This document shows, one piece after another, positions 43,539 to 53,758 of a stretch of 64,000 nucleotides of DNA. The stretch's first letter is position 1; each line of letters begins with the position of its first letter. Origin of the DNA: Mesorhizobium sp. L2C084A000 (GTDB lineage Bacteria; Pseudomonadota; Alphaproteobacteria; Rhizobiales; Rhizobiaceae); NCBI RefSeq assembly GCF_000502875.1, contig NZ_AYWX01000005.1:44192-108191 (forward strand), in the 5' to 3' direction. A model generated the notes under the pieces. The model was not told the DNA's origin. It worked only from the letters and a program-made list of their open reading frames with translations, and did no database searches. The position numbers were made by a program, and so were the translations under genes.

Positions 43539-44851
43539 CCGACATTTCCATGGATACGATGGTCAGGGCGGCGGCCCATCCGCGCCGCGACATCGGCCTG
43601 AAGGCCCGTTACGCTGCCGAGCGCCGATTCCGCATCTATGGCGTCGTGGCGATTTCCGTAGGCCTGGCGTTCCTGGCAATCATGCTGATCACCATCGTCT
43701 CGAAAGGCTACACCGCCTTCTGGCAGACGACGGTATCACTGCCGATCTCGTTCGACGAGAAGGTGATCGATCCTTCCGGCAAGCGCGCAACCGATCCGAG
43801 CGTTCTGATCAAGGCGAATTATCCCAAGCTCGCCGAAAACGCGCTGGTGGCCAAGCTCGGCATCAATCCCGACGACAAGCCGGCGATCAAGCAGCTCAAG
43901 GGCTTCCTGTCGGAAGGCGCCCGCGTCCAGTTGCGCGACATCGTTGCCGCCGATCCGTCCGTGATCGGCACGACGCGCGACGTCAACATCCTCGCCGCCG
44001 CCAATCTCGACTCGGCTTTCAAGGGTCAGATCGACCTCAGCGTCGAGGAAGCGCGACGCAAGGTCTCGGACCAGCAGATCACCTGGATGAACAAGCTCAA
44101 GGCCGAGGGCGCGATGGCCGAGCACTTCAACAGCGGCCTGTTCACCTACGGCGCCTCCAGCCGCCCGGAAACCTCGGGCATGGGCGTGGCGATCATCGGC
44201 TCGTTCTATATGATGGTGATCGTGTTGCTCCTGGCGCTGCCGATCGGCGTCGCCGCCTCCATCTATCTGGAGGAGTTCGCCAAGAAGAACCGTTTCACCG
44301 ACCTTATCGAGGTCAACATCAACAATCTGGCCGCGGTGCCGTCAATCGTCTTCGGCTTGCTCGGCCTCGCGGTGTTCATCAATTTCCTGGGCATGCCGCG
44401 CTCCGCCGCTTTCGTCGGCGGCCTGGTGCTGACACTGATGACGCTGCCGACGATCATCATCGCCACGCGCGCCGCACTTGCCGCGGTGCCGCCGTCGATC
44501 CGCTCGGCGGCTCTCGGTCTTGGCGCCTCCAAGATGCAGATGGTGTTCCAGCACATCCTGCCGCTTGCCGCGCCCGGCATCCTCACCGGCACCATCATCG
44601 GTCTGGCGCGTGCGCTCGGCGAAACCGCGCCTCTGCTGCTGATCGGCATGGTCGCCTTCGTCGCCGATCCACCGACGACGCCTTTCGATCCGGCCACCGC
44701 GCTGCCGGTGCAGATCTATATGTGGGCGAACGAGGCCGAACGCGCCTTCGTCGAGCGCATGTCGGGCGCCATCATCATCCTGCTCGTCTTCCTCATGGCC
44801 ATGAACATCACCGCGATCGTGCTTCGGCGTCGGTTCGAGCGGCGCTGGTAG
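43535..44851 (+). CDS. pstA: Phosphate ABC transporter permease PstA
   Basis: 438 residues, also the long form. One N-terminal membrane helix, a ~130-residue periplasmic insert ([22 protein letters not shown]), then the permease core with [37 protein letters not shown] and the EAA-type loop [33 protein letters not shown]. Pairs with PstC. Start overlaps the pstC stop by 4 bases. Confidence 0.96.
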   Translation: MTDISMDTMVRAAAHPRRDIGLKARYAAERRFRIYGVVAISVGLAFLAIMLITIVSKGYTAFWQTTVSLPISFDEKVIDPSGKRATDPSVLIKANYPKLAENALVAKLGINPDDKPAIKQLKGFLSEGARVQLRDIVAADPSVIGTTRDVNILAAANLDSAFKGQIDLSVEEARRKVSDQQITWMNKLKAEGAMAEHFNSGLFTYGASSRPETSGMGVAIIGSFYMMVIVLLLALPIGVAASIYLEEFAKKNRFTDLIEVNINNLAAVPSIVFGLLGLAVFINFLGMPRSAAFVGGLVLTLMTLPTIIIATRAALAAVPPSIRSAALGLGASKMQMVFQHILPLAAPGILTGTIIGLARALGETAPLLLIGMVAFVADPPTTPFDPATALPVQIYMWANEAERAFVERMSGAIIILLVFLMAMNITAIVLRRRFERRW

Positions 44852-44868
44852 AAAAAAGGCATCTTGGT

Positions 44869-45687
44869 ATGAACATCATGACCGAACAGTCCCTTGAAAA
44901 CGCAGTGGGCGACAAGATGAAGTCGAACGAAGTAATCAAAATGCGCGGCGACAAGGTCGGCGTGTTCTATGGCGAGAAGCAGGCGCTGTTCGACGTCGAT
45001 CTCGACGTCCGCCTGAACCAGGTGACGGCGCTGATCGGCCCCTCCGGCTGCGGCAAGTCCACCTTCCTGCGCTGCCTCAACCGCATGAACGACACCATCG
45101 ATTCAGCACGGGTAACCGGCAAGATAACGCTCGACGAAGAAGACATCTACGACAAGAACATCGATGTCGTCGAACTCAGGGCGCGCGTCGGCATGGTGTT
45201 CCAGAAACCCAATCCGTTCCCCAAATCGATCTACGAGAACGTTGCCTATGGTCCGCGCATCCACGGATTGGCCAAGCGCAAGGCCGACATGGATCAGATC
45301 GTAGAGTCGAGCCTGAAGAAGGCGGCGATCTGGAACGAGGTCAAGGACCGTTTGCAAGAACCTGGCACGGGTCTTTCCGGTGGCCAGCAGCAGCGTCTGT
45401 GCATTGCACGCGCCATCGCCGTGTCACCCGAGGTGATCCTGATGGACGAACCGTGTTCGGCGCTCGACCCGATCGCCACTGCTCGCGTCGAGGAACTGAT
45501 CGACGAACTGCGTCAGAACTATACCATCGTCATCGTCACCCATTCGATGCAGCAGGCAGCACGCGTGTCGCAGCGCACCGCGATGTTCCATCTAGGCTAT
45601 CTGGTCGAGGAGGGCGCCACCGACAAGATGTTCACCACCCCCGACGACAAACGCACCCAGGACTACATCACCGGCCGGTTCGGCTGA
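44869..45687 (+). CDS. pstB: Phosphate ABC transporter ATPase PstB
   Basis: 272 residues. Walker [10 protein letters not shown], signature [16 protein letters not shown], Walker [14 protein letters not shown] and H-loop [12 protein letters not shown] are intact. The first ~25 residues are an extra leader before the ABC core. It powers phosphate import and, with PhoU, signals phosphate sufficiency. The start at ATG 44869 is 17 bases past the pstA stop, with AAAAAAGGC as a modest ribosome-binding site; a downstream ATG at 44878 is close. Confidence 0.97.
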   Translation: MNIMTEQSLENAVGDKMKSNEVIKMRGDKVGVFYGEKQALFDVDLDVRLNQVTALIGPSGCGKSTFLRCLNRMNDTIDSARVTGKITLDEEDIYDKNIDVVELRARVGMVFQKPNPFPKSIYENVAYGPRIHGLAKRKADMDQIVESSLKKAAIWNEVKDRLQEPGTGLSGGQQQRLCIARAIAVSPEVILMDEPCSALDPIATARVEELIDELRQNYTIVIVTHSMQQAARVSQRTAMFHLGYLVEEGATDKMFTTPDDKRTQDYITGRFG

Positions 45688-45713
45688 GCTCAGGCATACG
45701 AGGGACGAAGATC

Positions 45714-46421
45714 ATGGGTGAACATACCGTCGCATCTTTCGATGAGGATCTGGAGCAGATCAGCCAGCTGATCCGCGACATGGGCGATCTCGCCTGCTCG
45801 ATGGTCAGTGGCTCGACCAGGGCTTTGCTCAATTCGGACAATGCGCTGGCGCAGCGCGTGGTTTCCGATGATGCCATCATGGATGCACGCCAGCGCGAGC
45901 TGGACGATCGCGCCATCACGCTGATCGCCAAGCGCCAGCCAATGGCCAACGATCTGCGTGCGGTGGTCGGTTCGATCCGCATGGCCGGCGACCTTGAGCG
46001 CATCGGCGACCTTGCCAAGAACATCGCCAAGCGCGTCGGCACTGTCGGGCTGAGTGTCACGCCGCACGACCTTTCGCATTCGATCGACGCGATGGCGCAA
46101 CTGGTGCTGATCCAGGTGCAGGGGGTCGTCGACGAGTATGCCGCCGCCGACCCGGCAGCGCTTGCCACGCTCAGAAACAATGACGAACGCATCGACGTCA
46201 AATACACCTCGGTGTTCCGTGAGCTGCTGACCTACATGATGGAAGATCCCCGCAACATCACGGCGTGCACGCACCTGTTGTTCTGCGCCAAGAACCTCGA
46301 GCGGATCGGCGACCACGTGACCAACATCGCCGAAAATGCCTACTATGTTTTGACCGGCACGCAGCTGCCAGCCAATCGTCCGAAGCAGGACGAGACGGCA
46401 ATGTCCGCGCCAGCGGCATAA
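45714..46421 (+). CDS. phoU: Phosphate signalling protein PhoU
   Basis: 235 residues made of two repeated three-helix PhoU domains. Each has the metal-binding ExxxD pattern around MAGDLERIGDLAKNIAKR and KNLERIGDHVTNIAENAYY. PhoU links PstB status to the PhoR/PhoB system and represses the regulon when phosphate is ample. GAGGGACGAAGATC precedes the ATG. It sits 26 bases after pstB and 16 bases before phoB. Confidence 0.96.
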   Translation: MGEHTVASFDEDLEQISQLIRDMGDLACSMVSGSTRALLNSDNALAQRVVSDDAIMDARQRELDDRAITLIAKRQPMANDLRAVVGSIRMAGDLERIGDLAKNIAKRVGTVGLSVTPHDLSHSIDAMAQLVLIQVQGVVDEYAAADPAALATLRNNDERIDVKYTSVFRELLTYMMEDPRNITACTHLLFCAKNLERIGDHVTNIAENAYYVLTGTQLPANRPKQDETAMSAPAA

Positions 46422-46437
46422 CAGGGGTGACCAGCCG

Positions 46438-47127
46438 ATGATCGCACCACGCATCATGGTGGTGGAGGATGAGGAGCCGCTAGGCGTGCTGCTCCGCTAC
46501 AATCTTGAATCCGAAGGTTACCAGGTCGAGGTGGTGACGCGCGGCGACGAGGCCGAAATCCGGCTGCAGGAGAACGTTCCCGATCTTCTGGTGCTCGACT
46601 GGATGGTGCCTGCGGTTTCCGGTATCGAACTCTGCCGGCGCCTGCGAATGCGTCCCGAGACCGAGCGGCTGCCGATCATCATGCTGACCGCGCGAGGCGA
46701 GGAAAGCGACCGCGTGCGCGGCCTGTCGACCGGCGCCGACGACTATCTGGTCAAGCCCTTCTCGACGCCGGAGTTCATGGCCAGGGTCAAGGCGCTGCTG
46801 CGCCGGGCCAAGCCGGAAGTGCTGTCCAGCGTGCTAAAGGTCGGCGACATCGTGCTCGATCGCGAGTCGCACCGGGTCTATCGCAAGAAGAGCGAGATCC
46901 GGCTCGGGCCGACCGAGTTCCGCCTGCTCGAATTCATGATGCGCCATCCAGGCCGCGTGTTCTCGCGCAGCCAGCTGCTCGACAATGTCTGGGGCGAAAC
47001 GATCTACATCGACGAGCGCACGGTCGACGTGCATGTCGGCCGGCTGCGCAAGGCGGTCAACAATGGCCGGATGCCGGACGTCATCCGCACGATCCGCGGG
47101 GCGGGCTACGCGATCAGGGAAGACTAG
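46438..47127 (+). CDS. phoB: Phosphate response regulator PhoB
   Basis: 229 residues: receiver domain (phospho-aspartate in LLVLDWMVPAVSG, lysine in DYLVKPF) and OmpR-type winged helix (LGPTEFRLLEFMMRHPGRVFSRSQLLDNVWG, ERTVDVHVGRLRKAVN). It binds the Pho box at 40854-40871, so the operon is autoregulated. AGGGGTGACC precedes the ATG at 46438. It is the last gene of the operon. The cognate sensor PhoR is not in the window. Confidence 0.97.
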   Translation: MIAPRIMVVEDEEPLGVLLRYNLESEGYQVEVVTRGDEAEIRLQENVPDLLVLDWMVPAVSGIELCRRLRMRPETERLPIIMLTARGEESDRVRGLSTGADDYLVKPFSTPEFMARVKALLRRAKPEVLSSVLKVGDIVLDRESHRVYRKKSEIRLGPTEFRLLEFMMRHPGRVFSRSQLLDNVWGETIYIDERTVDVHVGRLRKAVNNGRMPDVIRTIRGAGYAIRED

Positions 47128-47577
47128 GTGCTGTTTCGTCCCGATAGATCGGGAAAACTCGATTAGCACGCGGTCGCCAACAGCCGGTGGAATGTTGCAC
47201 TCGTCTCATCAATGGGGAGCGAGCACGTGACGCCAGGAGCGGTCATCCTCATCAGGTTTCGAATGACTGCATTTGGGCCAAAGCGACAGGCAGCTTCTCG
47301 CGTCCCTCGATCTCCCAAACTCTCTATTGGGCCCCGGCTGGCCAAGAGGCACGGCGAATTACTTGATAGGTCGCCATCTTTCCCGCAGACTCCAACCAGA
47401 AAGCCACGCAAGAATGCATTTGAGTTAATTTAGATATACGTTCGTCGAATGACGCGCATTCTGCAGAAATATACAATTTTAATAAATTTACTTCAAATTA
47501 TTGCGAGTCCTCTCCTCTTTATTCATCGCTTGTCCGTCGATTGTTCAATGCGATCTCGGATCTAATGACGATTCCGT
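47128..47577. other. Intergenic region after phoB
   Basis: No gene is seen. A short hairpin CCCGAT/ATCGGG follows phoB without a T-run. The stretch from about 47430 to 47520 is very AT-rich compared with its surroundings, which is typical of sites for MucR/Ros-type silencers, but no defined box was found. Confidence 0.5.
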
Positions 47578-47603
47578 GGAACGATCTCGTTCTTTGCAGC
47601 GTT
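47578..47603 (+). promoter_or_regulatory. EcfG-type promoter before the RTX glycanase
   Basis: Exact GGAAC (47578-47582), 17-base spacer, CGTT (47600-47603), ending 58 bases before the glycanase ATG. About one exact match on either strand is expected by chance in 64 kb, so position is what supports it. Confidence 0.5.
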
Positions 47604-47661
47604 GCTTGGAAGCGGTCGCCGGACCTTTGACCAGGTCGGACACCATGAGGAAGGATTTCTG

Positions 47662-49086
47662 ATGAGCACGGTCTTAAACGCCAAGGGCATCCCTCTTGCC
47701 TACACCGGCGCTTCCACTCATTGGTTCTCGGCCACCGGGTCTGGACCGGAACTGCATGGCACCTCCGGCAACGACTCCTTCTGGGGAGATACCGGCGTCA
47801 ATGTCACGATCTACGGTGGCGCCGGCGACGACTACTATCATCTCTATTCCACCAACAATAAGGTGGTCGAGGATCCTGGGGCAGGGATCGACACGATCGA
47901 CACATGGATGAGCTACAAGCTCCCCGACAATTTCGAGAACCTCGTCGTTACCGGCGCCAATCGATTTGCGTTCGGAAATGCGTTGGACAACATCATCAAG
48001 GGCGGGTCGGGTCACCAGACGCTGGATGGCGGCAAGGGAAATGATGTCCTGATCGGCGGTGATGGCGCCGATACTTTCGCCATTTCCAAAGGTAATGGAA
48101 GTGATCTTATCTTCGATTTCGGTGCGACCGATGCGGTCCGCCTTGACGGTTACGACTTCACTTCCTTCGATGCCGTCCGTTCACAGATGGTCCAGGTGGA
48201 ATCGAACGTGATGCTGAACCTCGGATCCGACGAGATCCTGGTGTTCAAGAATACGACCATCGACAAGTTGCAGCCCACCCAGTTCGAACTTCCGATCGAC
48301 AAGTCCGCAATGACGCTGTCCTTCTCCGACGATTTCAACACGCTGAGCCTTCGGGACGGGCAGGACGGCACCTGGAATTCCAATTTCTGGTGGGGAGCGC
48401 CGAACGGCAGCACGTTGAGCAGCAATGGTGAGTTGCAGTGGTATATCGACGCCAATTATGGCCCGACGAGTTCGGTCCATCCGTTCAGCGTTGAGAACGG
48501 CGTCCTCACCATCACCGCCGCGCAGGCGCCGGAGGACATCAAGCCTCTGATCAACAACTACGAATACACCTCGGGGATCCTGACGACCCACGACACCTTC
48601 TCGCAAACCTACGGCTATTTCGAAATGCGGGCGGATCTCCCTGAAACAGCCGGAGCCTGGCCGGCGTTCTGGCTGCTTCCGGAGGACGGCTCGTGGCCGC
48701 CGGAGCTGGACGTTGTCGAAACGCGTGGCCAGGACCCGAACACGCTCTACATGACGGCGCATTCCAATGAGACGGGAGCGCACACGAAGGTTTCGTCAAC
48801 GGTGAACGTTGCGGATACCGACGGTTTCCACACCTATGGCCTACTCTGGACGAAGGATGAGCTTGTCTGGACCTATGATGGTGTAAAGGTCGCTCAAGCA
48901 GCGACGCCGGCCGACATGCACGATCCCATGTATATGCTGGCCAATCTCGCGGTGGGCGGCATTGCCGGCCAGCCTCCTGACCATCTGGCTACGCCAGCGG
49001 AGATGAAGATCGACTACATCCGCGCCTATACGCTGGACGACCTGCAGCACCACCCCTTGGACATCGCCGGCGACCATTCGGTCTAA
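47662..49086 (+). CDS. Secreted RTX-type GH16 glycanase (ExsH-like)
   Basis: 474 residues. The N-terminal ~170 residues carry RTX calcium-binding repeats (GTSGND at 33-38, GGAGDD at 52-57, GGKGNDVLIGGDGAD near 122) and no Sec signal. The C-terminal ~260 residues are a GH16 domain with catalytic ELDVVE (nucleophile Glu348, acid/base Glu353) and WPAFWLLPE. Such enzymes cut beta-glucan-type exopolysaccharides such as succinoglycan. The type I ATPase and adaptor follow directly and presumably export it. AGGAAGG precedes the ATG. Substrate is inferred from ExsH/PlyA relatives. Confidence 0.93.
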   Translation: MSTVLNAKGIPLAYTGASTHWFSATGSGPELHGTSGNDSFWGDTGVNVTIYGGAGDDYYHLYSTNNKVVEDPGAGIDTIDTWMSYKLPDNFENLVVTGANRFAFGNALDNIIKGGSGHQTLDGGKGNDVLIGGDGADTFAISKGNGSDLIFDFGATDAVRLDGYDFTSFDAVRSQMVQVESNVMLNLGSDEILVFKNTTIDKLQPTQFELPIDKSAMTLSFSDDFNTLSLRDGQDGTWNSNFWWGAPNGSTLSSNGELQWYIDANYGPTSSVHPFSVENGVLTITAAQAPEDIKPLINNYEYTSGILTTHDTFSQTYGYFEMRADLPETAGAWPAFWLLPEDGSWPPELDVVETRGQDPNTLYMTAHSNETGAHTKVSSTVNVADTDGFHTYGLLWTKDELVWTYDGVKVAQAATPADMHDPMYMLANLAVGGIAGQPPDHLATPAEMKIDYIRAYTLDDLQHHPLDIAGDHSV

Positions 49087-49130
49087 GCGACGCCCTAATG
49101 TTGGGGCCATGAGCCGTTAGGAGCGCGGGA

Positions 49131-50888
49131 ATGATTGCACGGTCTGATCTGCGGGCAGTCTTGAGGCGCGCCCTCGCCGATGTCGGCGTTTTTTCGTTCC
49201 TCATCAACATCCTGCTATTGGTGATCCCCCTTTATCTCTTGCAGGTCTATGACCGCGTCCTGCCTTCCTCCAGCGTCGAGACGCTTCTTTACCTCTCTGC
49301 TATCGCGGTTCTCGCACTCGCCTTTCTCGGTCTCCTTGATGCGGTCCGCTCCGTTTACACGCAGCGCGTTGCAGCCATTGTCGACAACAGACTGGGCGCG
49401 AGGACATTCGCCGTCTCGCTGGAGGCTAAGTACGCTGCGGGAGCGGCCCTGTCTCCACTGCGCGACCTTGCCTCGGTATGCGCCTTCATCAGGTCACGTG
49501 GCGCGGCGGTCTTGTTCGACCTGCCGTTTGCTCCGTTCTTCCTCGCCCTGCTGTACCTCATCCATCCTTTGCTGTTCTGGCTTACGCTGGCGGGATCTGG
49601 TCTGTTGCTTGCGCTGGTCGTGGCAAATCAGTTTGCCATCGGCAAGAATGATGCCTTGTCGGCGGAACGCTCGGCTGTTGCCAGCCTGTCGGAGCAGGCC
49701 TTTGCCCGGAATGCAGAGACGCTGCGCGCCATGGGCATGATCCAAAACGCCGCGCGAGTGTGGGGAAGGCACGTGGCGGAGGCGCTAGTCCTGCATGACC
49801 GTTCGTCGATGGCCAACGCGATTTTCAGTGGAACGTCGCGAGCCGTACGCATGATGCTTCAGCTGGCAATACTGGGTGTCGGAGCATGGCTCGTGCTGCA
49901 AGGGAAGATGACGGCCGGCATGATCTTCGCGTCTTCCCTGGTGTCGTCCCGCGCGCTGCAGCCGCTCGACCAACTGATCGGGTCATGGCGGCAGATCGTC
50001 GACGCCAGACGATCGTGGAAGCGGTTGGACAAGGCGTTTTCCGCCCATCCGGCGCTTGCGCAAAAACTGACCTTGCCGGACCCGTCCGGCGAAATTGTCG
50101 TGCAGGGCCTCATCTTTGTCGCGCCGAACGCCACACCCGGCACCGAACCCATCATCAAGAGACTGAATTTCCGCATCGGCGCAGGCGAAGCGGTGGCGAT
50201 AATAGGTCCGAGCGGAGCCGGCAAGTCCACCCTGGCAAGATTGCTTGTCGGTGCGATTCAGGCAACCAGCGGCTGCGTCAGGATTGATGGCGCCGATCTC
50301 AGAACCTGGGACGAGAAGCAGCTTGGCCGGCATATCGGATATCTCGCTCAGGAGGTGGAGCTCTTTCCCGGATCGATCGCGGAAAATGTCGCCCGCTTTG
50401 AACCCGATGCGAATGACGCCTCTATCGTCGAGGCAGCAAAGAATGCCCGGGCGCATGAGCTGATACTGGAGCAGCGAGACGGCTATCAGACCAGAATAGG
50501 TTCGTCGGACAGAACACTGTCGGGCGGCGAACGCCAAAGGATCGGGCTGGCGCGCGCTTTTTACGGCAATCCGCATGTTCTCGTTCTGGATGAGCCCAGT
50601 ACCCATCTCGACGGCAGCGGCGAAGCCGCGCTCGAAGAAGTGCTTGCCGCCGCGAAAGCGGCGGGCGTTACGACAATCGTGATAACGCACCGCCCTTCGG
50701 TCGCCGCAGCCTGCGACCGCGTGATGCTTCTACGCAGCGGAGTGATCGCAGCCTTCGGTCCAAGCGGCGACGTGATGCGGCAGCCAATCGCCGGCATCGG
50801 CCTTGCCCCACAGCGCAGCATGGCGGTGACAGGGTCTTTTGCAACGACGAACCGCGGCACCCCTCATAGTGTCCGCTTTGGATCGTAG
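49131..50888 (+). CDS. prsD: Type I secretion ABC transporter (PrsD-like)
   Basis: 585 residues: five or six membrane helices in the first 300 residues, then an ABC domain with Walker A GPSGAGKST, signature LSGGERQRIGLARAF and Walker B VLVLDEPSTHLDG. No N-terminal C39 peptidase-like domain is present, matching the PrtD/PrsD class that exports RTX enzymes. It starts 44 bases after the glycanase and is followed by the adaptor gene after 3 bases. The outer-membrane TolC partner must be encoded elsewhere. Confidence 0.93.
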   Translation: MIARSDLRAVLRRALADVGVFSFLINILLLVIPLYLLQVYDRVLPSSSVETLLYLSAIAVLALAFLGLLDAVRSVYTQRVAAIVDNRLGARTFAVSLEAKYAAGAALSPLRDLASVCAFIRSRGAAVLFDLPFAPFFLALLYLIHPLLFWLTLAGSGLLLALVVANQFAIGKNDALSAERSAVASLSEQAFARNAETLRAMGMIQNAARVWGRHVAEALVLHDRSSMANAIFSGTSRAVRMMLQLAILGVGAWLVLQGKMTAGMIFASSLVSSRALQPLDQLIGSWRQIVDARRSWKRLDKAFSAHPALAQKLTLPDPSGEIVVQGLIFVAPNATPGTEPIIKRLNFRIGAGEAVAIIGPSGAGKSTLARLLVGAIQATSGCVRIDGADLRTWDEKQLGRHIGYLAQEVELFPGSIAENVARFEPDANDASIVEAAKNARAHELILEQRDGYQTRIGSSDRTLSGGERQRIGLARAFYGNPHVLVLDEPSTHLDGSGEAALEEVLAAAKAAGVTTIVITHRPSVAAACDRVMLLRSGVIAAFGPSGDVMRQPIAGIGLAPQRSMAVTGSFATTNRGTPHSVRFGS

Positions 50889-50891
50889 AAG

Positions 50892-52211
50892 ATGACAGCA
50901 CAGAGCCTCGTCCGGGAAGGCACAGCACGCACCGACATTCGCCGGGTGGCATTCGCCGGATACGCGGCAATGGCGATATTGATGGGTTGCTTTGGCTATT
51001 GGGCAGTCAGTGCACCGTTGTCCGGCGCGGTCATCACGCAAGGCATAATCTCGGCGACAGGCGGGAACATCCTCATCCAGCATCCCGAGGGCGGCATCAT
51101 CCAAGAGTTGCTCGTCCATGAGGGTGATCGGGTGCAACAGGCCCAGGAACTGATCCTGCTGGATCGAACAGCCGCGCAAGCCGAACTCAACCGGCTGACG
51201 AGACAGTCGATCGCGTTGAAGGCCAGCGCCTCGCGGCTGGAGGCGGAACGCGACGGGTTGGATCGGCTTGCGCCAATCACAGAGGCTGCGCCGGCACCGT
51301 TCCAGCACAATTTCGAGGTCCTGGTTCAAGAACAGCAGAAGGAATTCAACGCCAGGCTCGCCCGATTTCGATCGGAACAATCGATCCTCAGGCAACGGGT
51401 TGCCATGCATCGCCAATCGGTCGTCGGGTTGCAGGCCCAGAAACAGGCCATTGAGCAACAGGCCGAAGTCGTGAAGAAAGAACTGGGCATCAAGACCAGC
51501 CTTTTGGACAAGGGCCTCACCAATCGCACTGAATATTCACAGCTTTTGCGTAGCGAGGCCGATCTCGTCGGGCAGGCAGGGGCGCTGGAGGCAAATCTTG
51601 CATCGGCCAACACCCAGATCGTCGAAGCGCAGCAGCAGATAGAGCGCCTGACCACGCAACGCGTGGAGGAAGCCCTGACGAAACTCGACGAGGTACGTTC
51701 TTCGCTGGCTGACATTGACGAACAGATGCGGGCATCCGAGGCAGTGCTGCGGCGGACGACGATCAAGGCGCCGGCGGCGGGCATCGTGGTATCGTCCACC
51801 TACAATTCCAAGGGCAGCGTGATTGCCCCCGGCGAGAAGATCATGGAGATTCTGCCTACGGCATCGGGCTTGATCGTCGATGCACGGCTGCCGCCGAAAG
51901 ACATTGACCAGGTTCGTGTCGGCCAGCCGGCAAGACTGCGACTATCAGCGTTGAACATGCGGCTCACCCCCGAGATTTCAGCCATGGTGACACAGGTTTC
52001 CGCAGATCGGCTCATCGATCAGGCTACGCATGAACCCTATTTCCGCGCCAAGCTGAAGATTGCCGCCAACTTGCCGCCCGGCGTGAAAGCGGAGCAGCTT
52101 TACCCTGGAATGCCGGTAGAAGCGTTCATCGGCACCGGCGAACGGACTTTCTTCGAGTATCTCGTACGGCCGATGCGCGATTCCTTCGCGCGCGCTTTCA
52201 CGGAGCGGTAG
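50892..52211 (+). CDS. prsE: Type I secretion membrane-fusion adaptor (HlyD/PrsE-like)
   Basis: 439 residues. One membrane helix near residues 20-40 (AFAGYAAMAILMGCFGYWAV), a lipoyl-type segment (GGNILIQHPEGGIIQELLVHEGDRV), long coiled coils (about 90-270) and the beta-barrel region TIKAPAAGIVVSSTYNSKGSVI. It spans the periplasm between the ABC transporter and TolC. Three bases separate it from the ABC gene, so the two are coupled. Convergent with the ROK regulator gene 33 bases away. Confidence 0.93.
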   Translation: MTAQSLVREGTARTDIRRVAFAGYAAMAILMGCFGYWAVSAPLSGAVITQGIISATGGNILIQHPEGGIIQELLVHEGDRVQQAQELILLDRTAAQAELNRLTRQSIALKASASRLEAERDGLDRLAPITEAAPAPFQHNFEVLVQEQQKEFNARLARFRSEQSILRQRVAMHRQSVVGLQAQKQAIEQQAEVVKKELGIKTSLLDKGLTNRTEYSQLLRSEADLVGQAGALEANLASANTQIVEAQQQIERLTTQRVEEALTKLDEVRSSLADIDEQMRASEAVLRRTTIKAPAAGIVVSSTYNSKGSVIAPGEKIMEILPTASGLIVDARLPPKDIDQVRVGQPARLRLSALNMRLTPEISAMVTQVSADRLIDQATHEPYFRAKLKIAANLPPGVKAEQLYPGMPVEAFIGTGERTFFEYLVRPMRDSFARAFTER

Positions 52212-52244
52212 ATGTTGCGGACCGCGCAATTTTGACCCTGGCCC

Positions 52245-53489
52245 TCACGCCACGCTCTTTCCGGCGCTCCCTCTCGCCTGCACGCCCGGCGCAAAAATCT
52301 CCTGATCGACGAAGATCAATGCCCGCATGGCGCAGCCTTCGCGGATCAGCGGCAGTTCGTTCGGCTCGGTGTCGAAGGAAATCGATTTGGAATGCTGGCC
52401 GCCGGCGGTCTGGGCAATCGCTTGCCGCAATGCCGGCTCGATCAGGTCGAAGGCGGCGGCGCTGACACCGACCATGGCGACCGGCGCCGGATCGATCAGC
52501 GCGAACAGGCTGCCGAGGCCGTAGCCGAGCGCTTCGCCGGCCTTGCGATAGGCTTCCCGTTCGGGTCCGTCACCTTCGCGGGCCGCGGCAGCCAGGGCGC
52601 GCATGTCGGCGTCGCTGACATCGGCGACGGGTTCTGCATCCTCGCCCATCTGCCTGGCGTTGCGCCAGATGGCGTAATTGCCCGCATAGGCTTCGACGCA
52701 GCCGCGCCGTCCGCAGCGGCAGAGCGCGCCGTTCGGCCGATGGATCATGTGGCCGAATTCGCCGCCCGAGGAATGGGTGCCGGTGAACAATTCGCCCTTC
52801 AGCACCAGGCCCATGCCGATGCCGTGCGACAAAAGGATAGCGATGAAATCGTCGCGGTAACGATCGGGGTCGCGCCACCGCAGCGCCACCGCCATCATGT
52901 TGCAGTCGTTCTCCATTATGGCGGGGATGCCGAACGCGTCTTCGAATATGTCAGCGAAGGCGATATCGGTGTGCGGCGTGATCGGCGACCACAGCATGGC
53001 GCGGGCACGGGTGTCGGTAATGCCCTGGATCGCCAGCGCGATGCGGGCGATGCTGCGCACGTCCAGGTCGGGATCTGCCAGGCGGCGCCGCACGATTGCC
53101 GTGCATTCACCGATCAGCGACTCGCGCGACATCGTCAGCGTGTCCAGCCGGCGCTGTTCCTCGGATACTACCTGGCCGGCATAGTCGATGACGGCGACGG
53201 AGAGGAAGTTCAGCGACAGCACCACGGTCATTACCGCGGCCGCTTCCGGATTGAGGCTGAGGCCGACCTGCGGCCGGCCGCGTTTGAGCGAGCCGGCCTC
53301 GCTCGGCTTGCTTTCGGTCAGGATGCCTTCGACGATCAAGTCGGAGGAAATCGCCGAGATGGTCGAATGGCTGAGGCTTGTGGTCGCGGCGATTTCGGTG
53401 CGGGACGGTTGTCCGGCCTGGCGCACGGCCGCAATTACCATCGCCCGGTTGCGGCGACGCAGATCGTCGTGGCGGATTCCGACCGACAT
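52245..53489 (-). CDS. ROK-family transcriptional repressor (XylR/NagC type)
   Basis: 414 residues. N-terminal winged helix ([37 protein letters not shown]) and a sugar-kinase-like ROK domain with the zinc motif [14 protein letters not shown]. The [11 protein letters not shown] segment contains the conserved histidine zinc ligand. It probably senses a sugar. It is divergent from the xylose-type ABC operon, and ROK-like palindromes lie between them (53590-53694), so it likely represses that operon until the sugar binds. Confidence 0.93.
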   Translation of the reverse strand: MSVGIRHDDLRRRNRAMVIAAVRQAGQPSRTEIAATTSLSHSTISAISSDLIVEGILTESKPSEAGSLKRGRPQVGLSLNPEAAAVMTVVLSLNFLSVAVIDYAGQVVSEEQRRLDTLTMSRESLIGECTAIVRRRLADPDLDVRSIARIALAIQGITDTRARAMLWSPITPHTDIAFADIFEDAFGIPAIMENDCNMMAVALRWRDPDRYRDDFIAILLSHGIGMGLVLKGELFTGTHSSGGEFGHMIHRPNGALCRCGRRGCVEAYAGNYAIWRNARQMGEDAEPVADVSDADMRALAAAAREGDGPEREAYRKAGEALGYGLGSLFALIDPAPVAMVGVSAAAFDLIEPALRQAIAQTAGGQHSKSISFDTEPNELPLIREGCAMRALIFVDQEIFAPGVQARGSAGKSVA

Positions 53490-53589
53490 GTTCTTTCACG
53501 TCCTCCCGGTCGCCGCGGTTCTTCCTGCCCTGGAACGCTGTCGGTGACGCAGGTAAATACTGGCAGAAGCTGCACGCCCTGTCATTTAT

Positions 53590-53694
53590 TTATTCCGAGA
53601 CTCGAAAAAAACTCGAAATGACATCAAAATCCATCAGAATCGATGTTGACAGCGTTCGGACGTTGGCCCAGTGTTTTTTCGAGGCTCGAAAAAA
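53590..53694 (+). promoter_or_regulatory. xylF promoter flanked by two ROK-type operators
   Basis: Operator 2 (53674-53694) is a perfect palindrome with arms TTTTTTCGAG and CTCGAAAAAA around one base. Operator 1 (53590-53610) shares its right arm exactly and its left arm partly. Between them TTGACA (53646-53651) and a weak -10 (CAGTGT, 53669-53674) are 17 bases apart, so operator 2 would cover the transcription start. This T-rich CG-flanked dyad matches NagC/Mlc-type ROK operators. Confidence 0.75.
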
Positions 53695-53758
53695 TAGGGC
53701 TTCTGTGCCGGCCCTCGGGTCAGTTTGGTCGCGCCATACGCGGCGCAGGGAGGATAAT

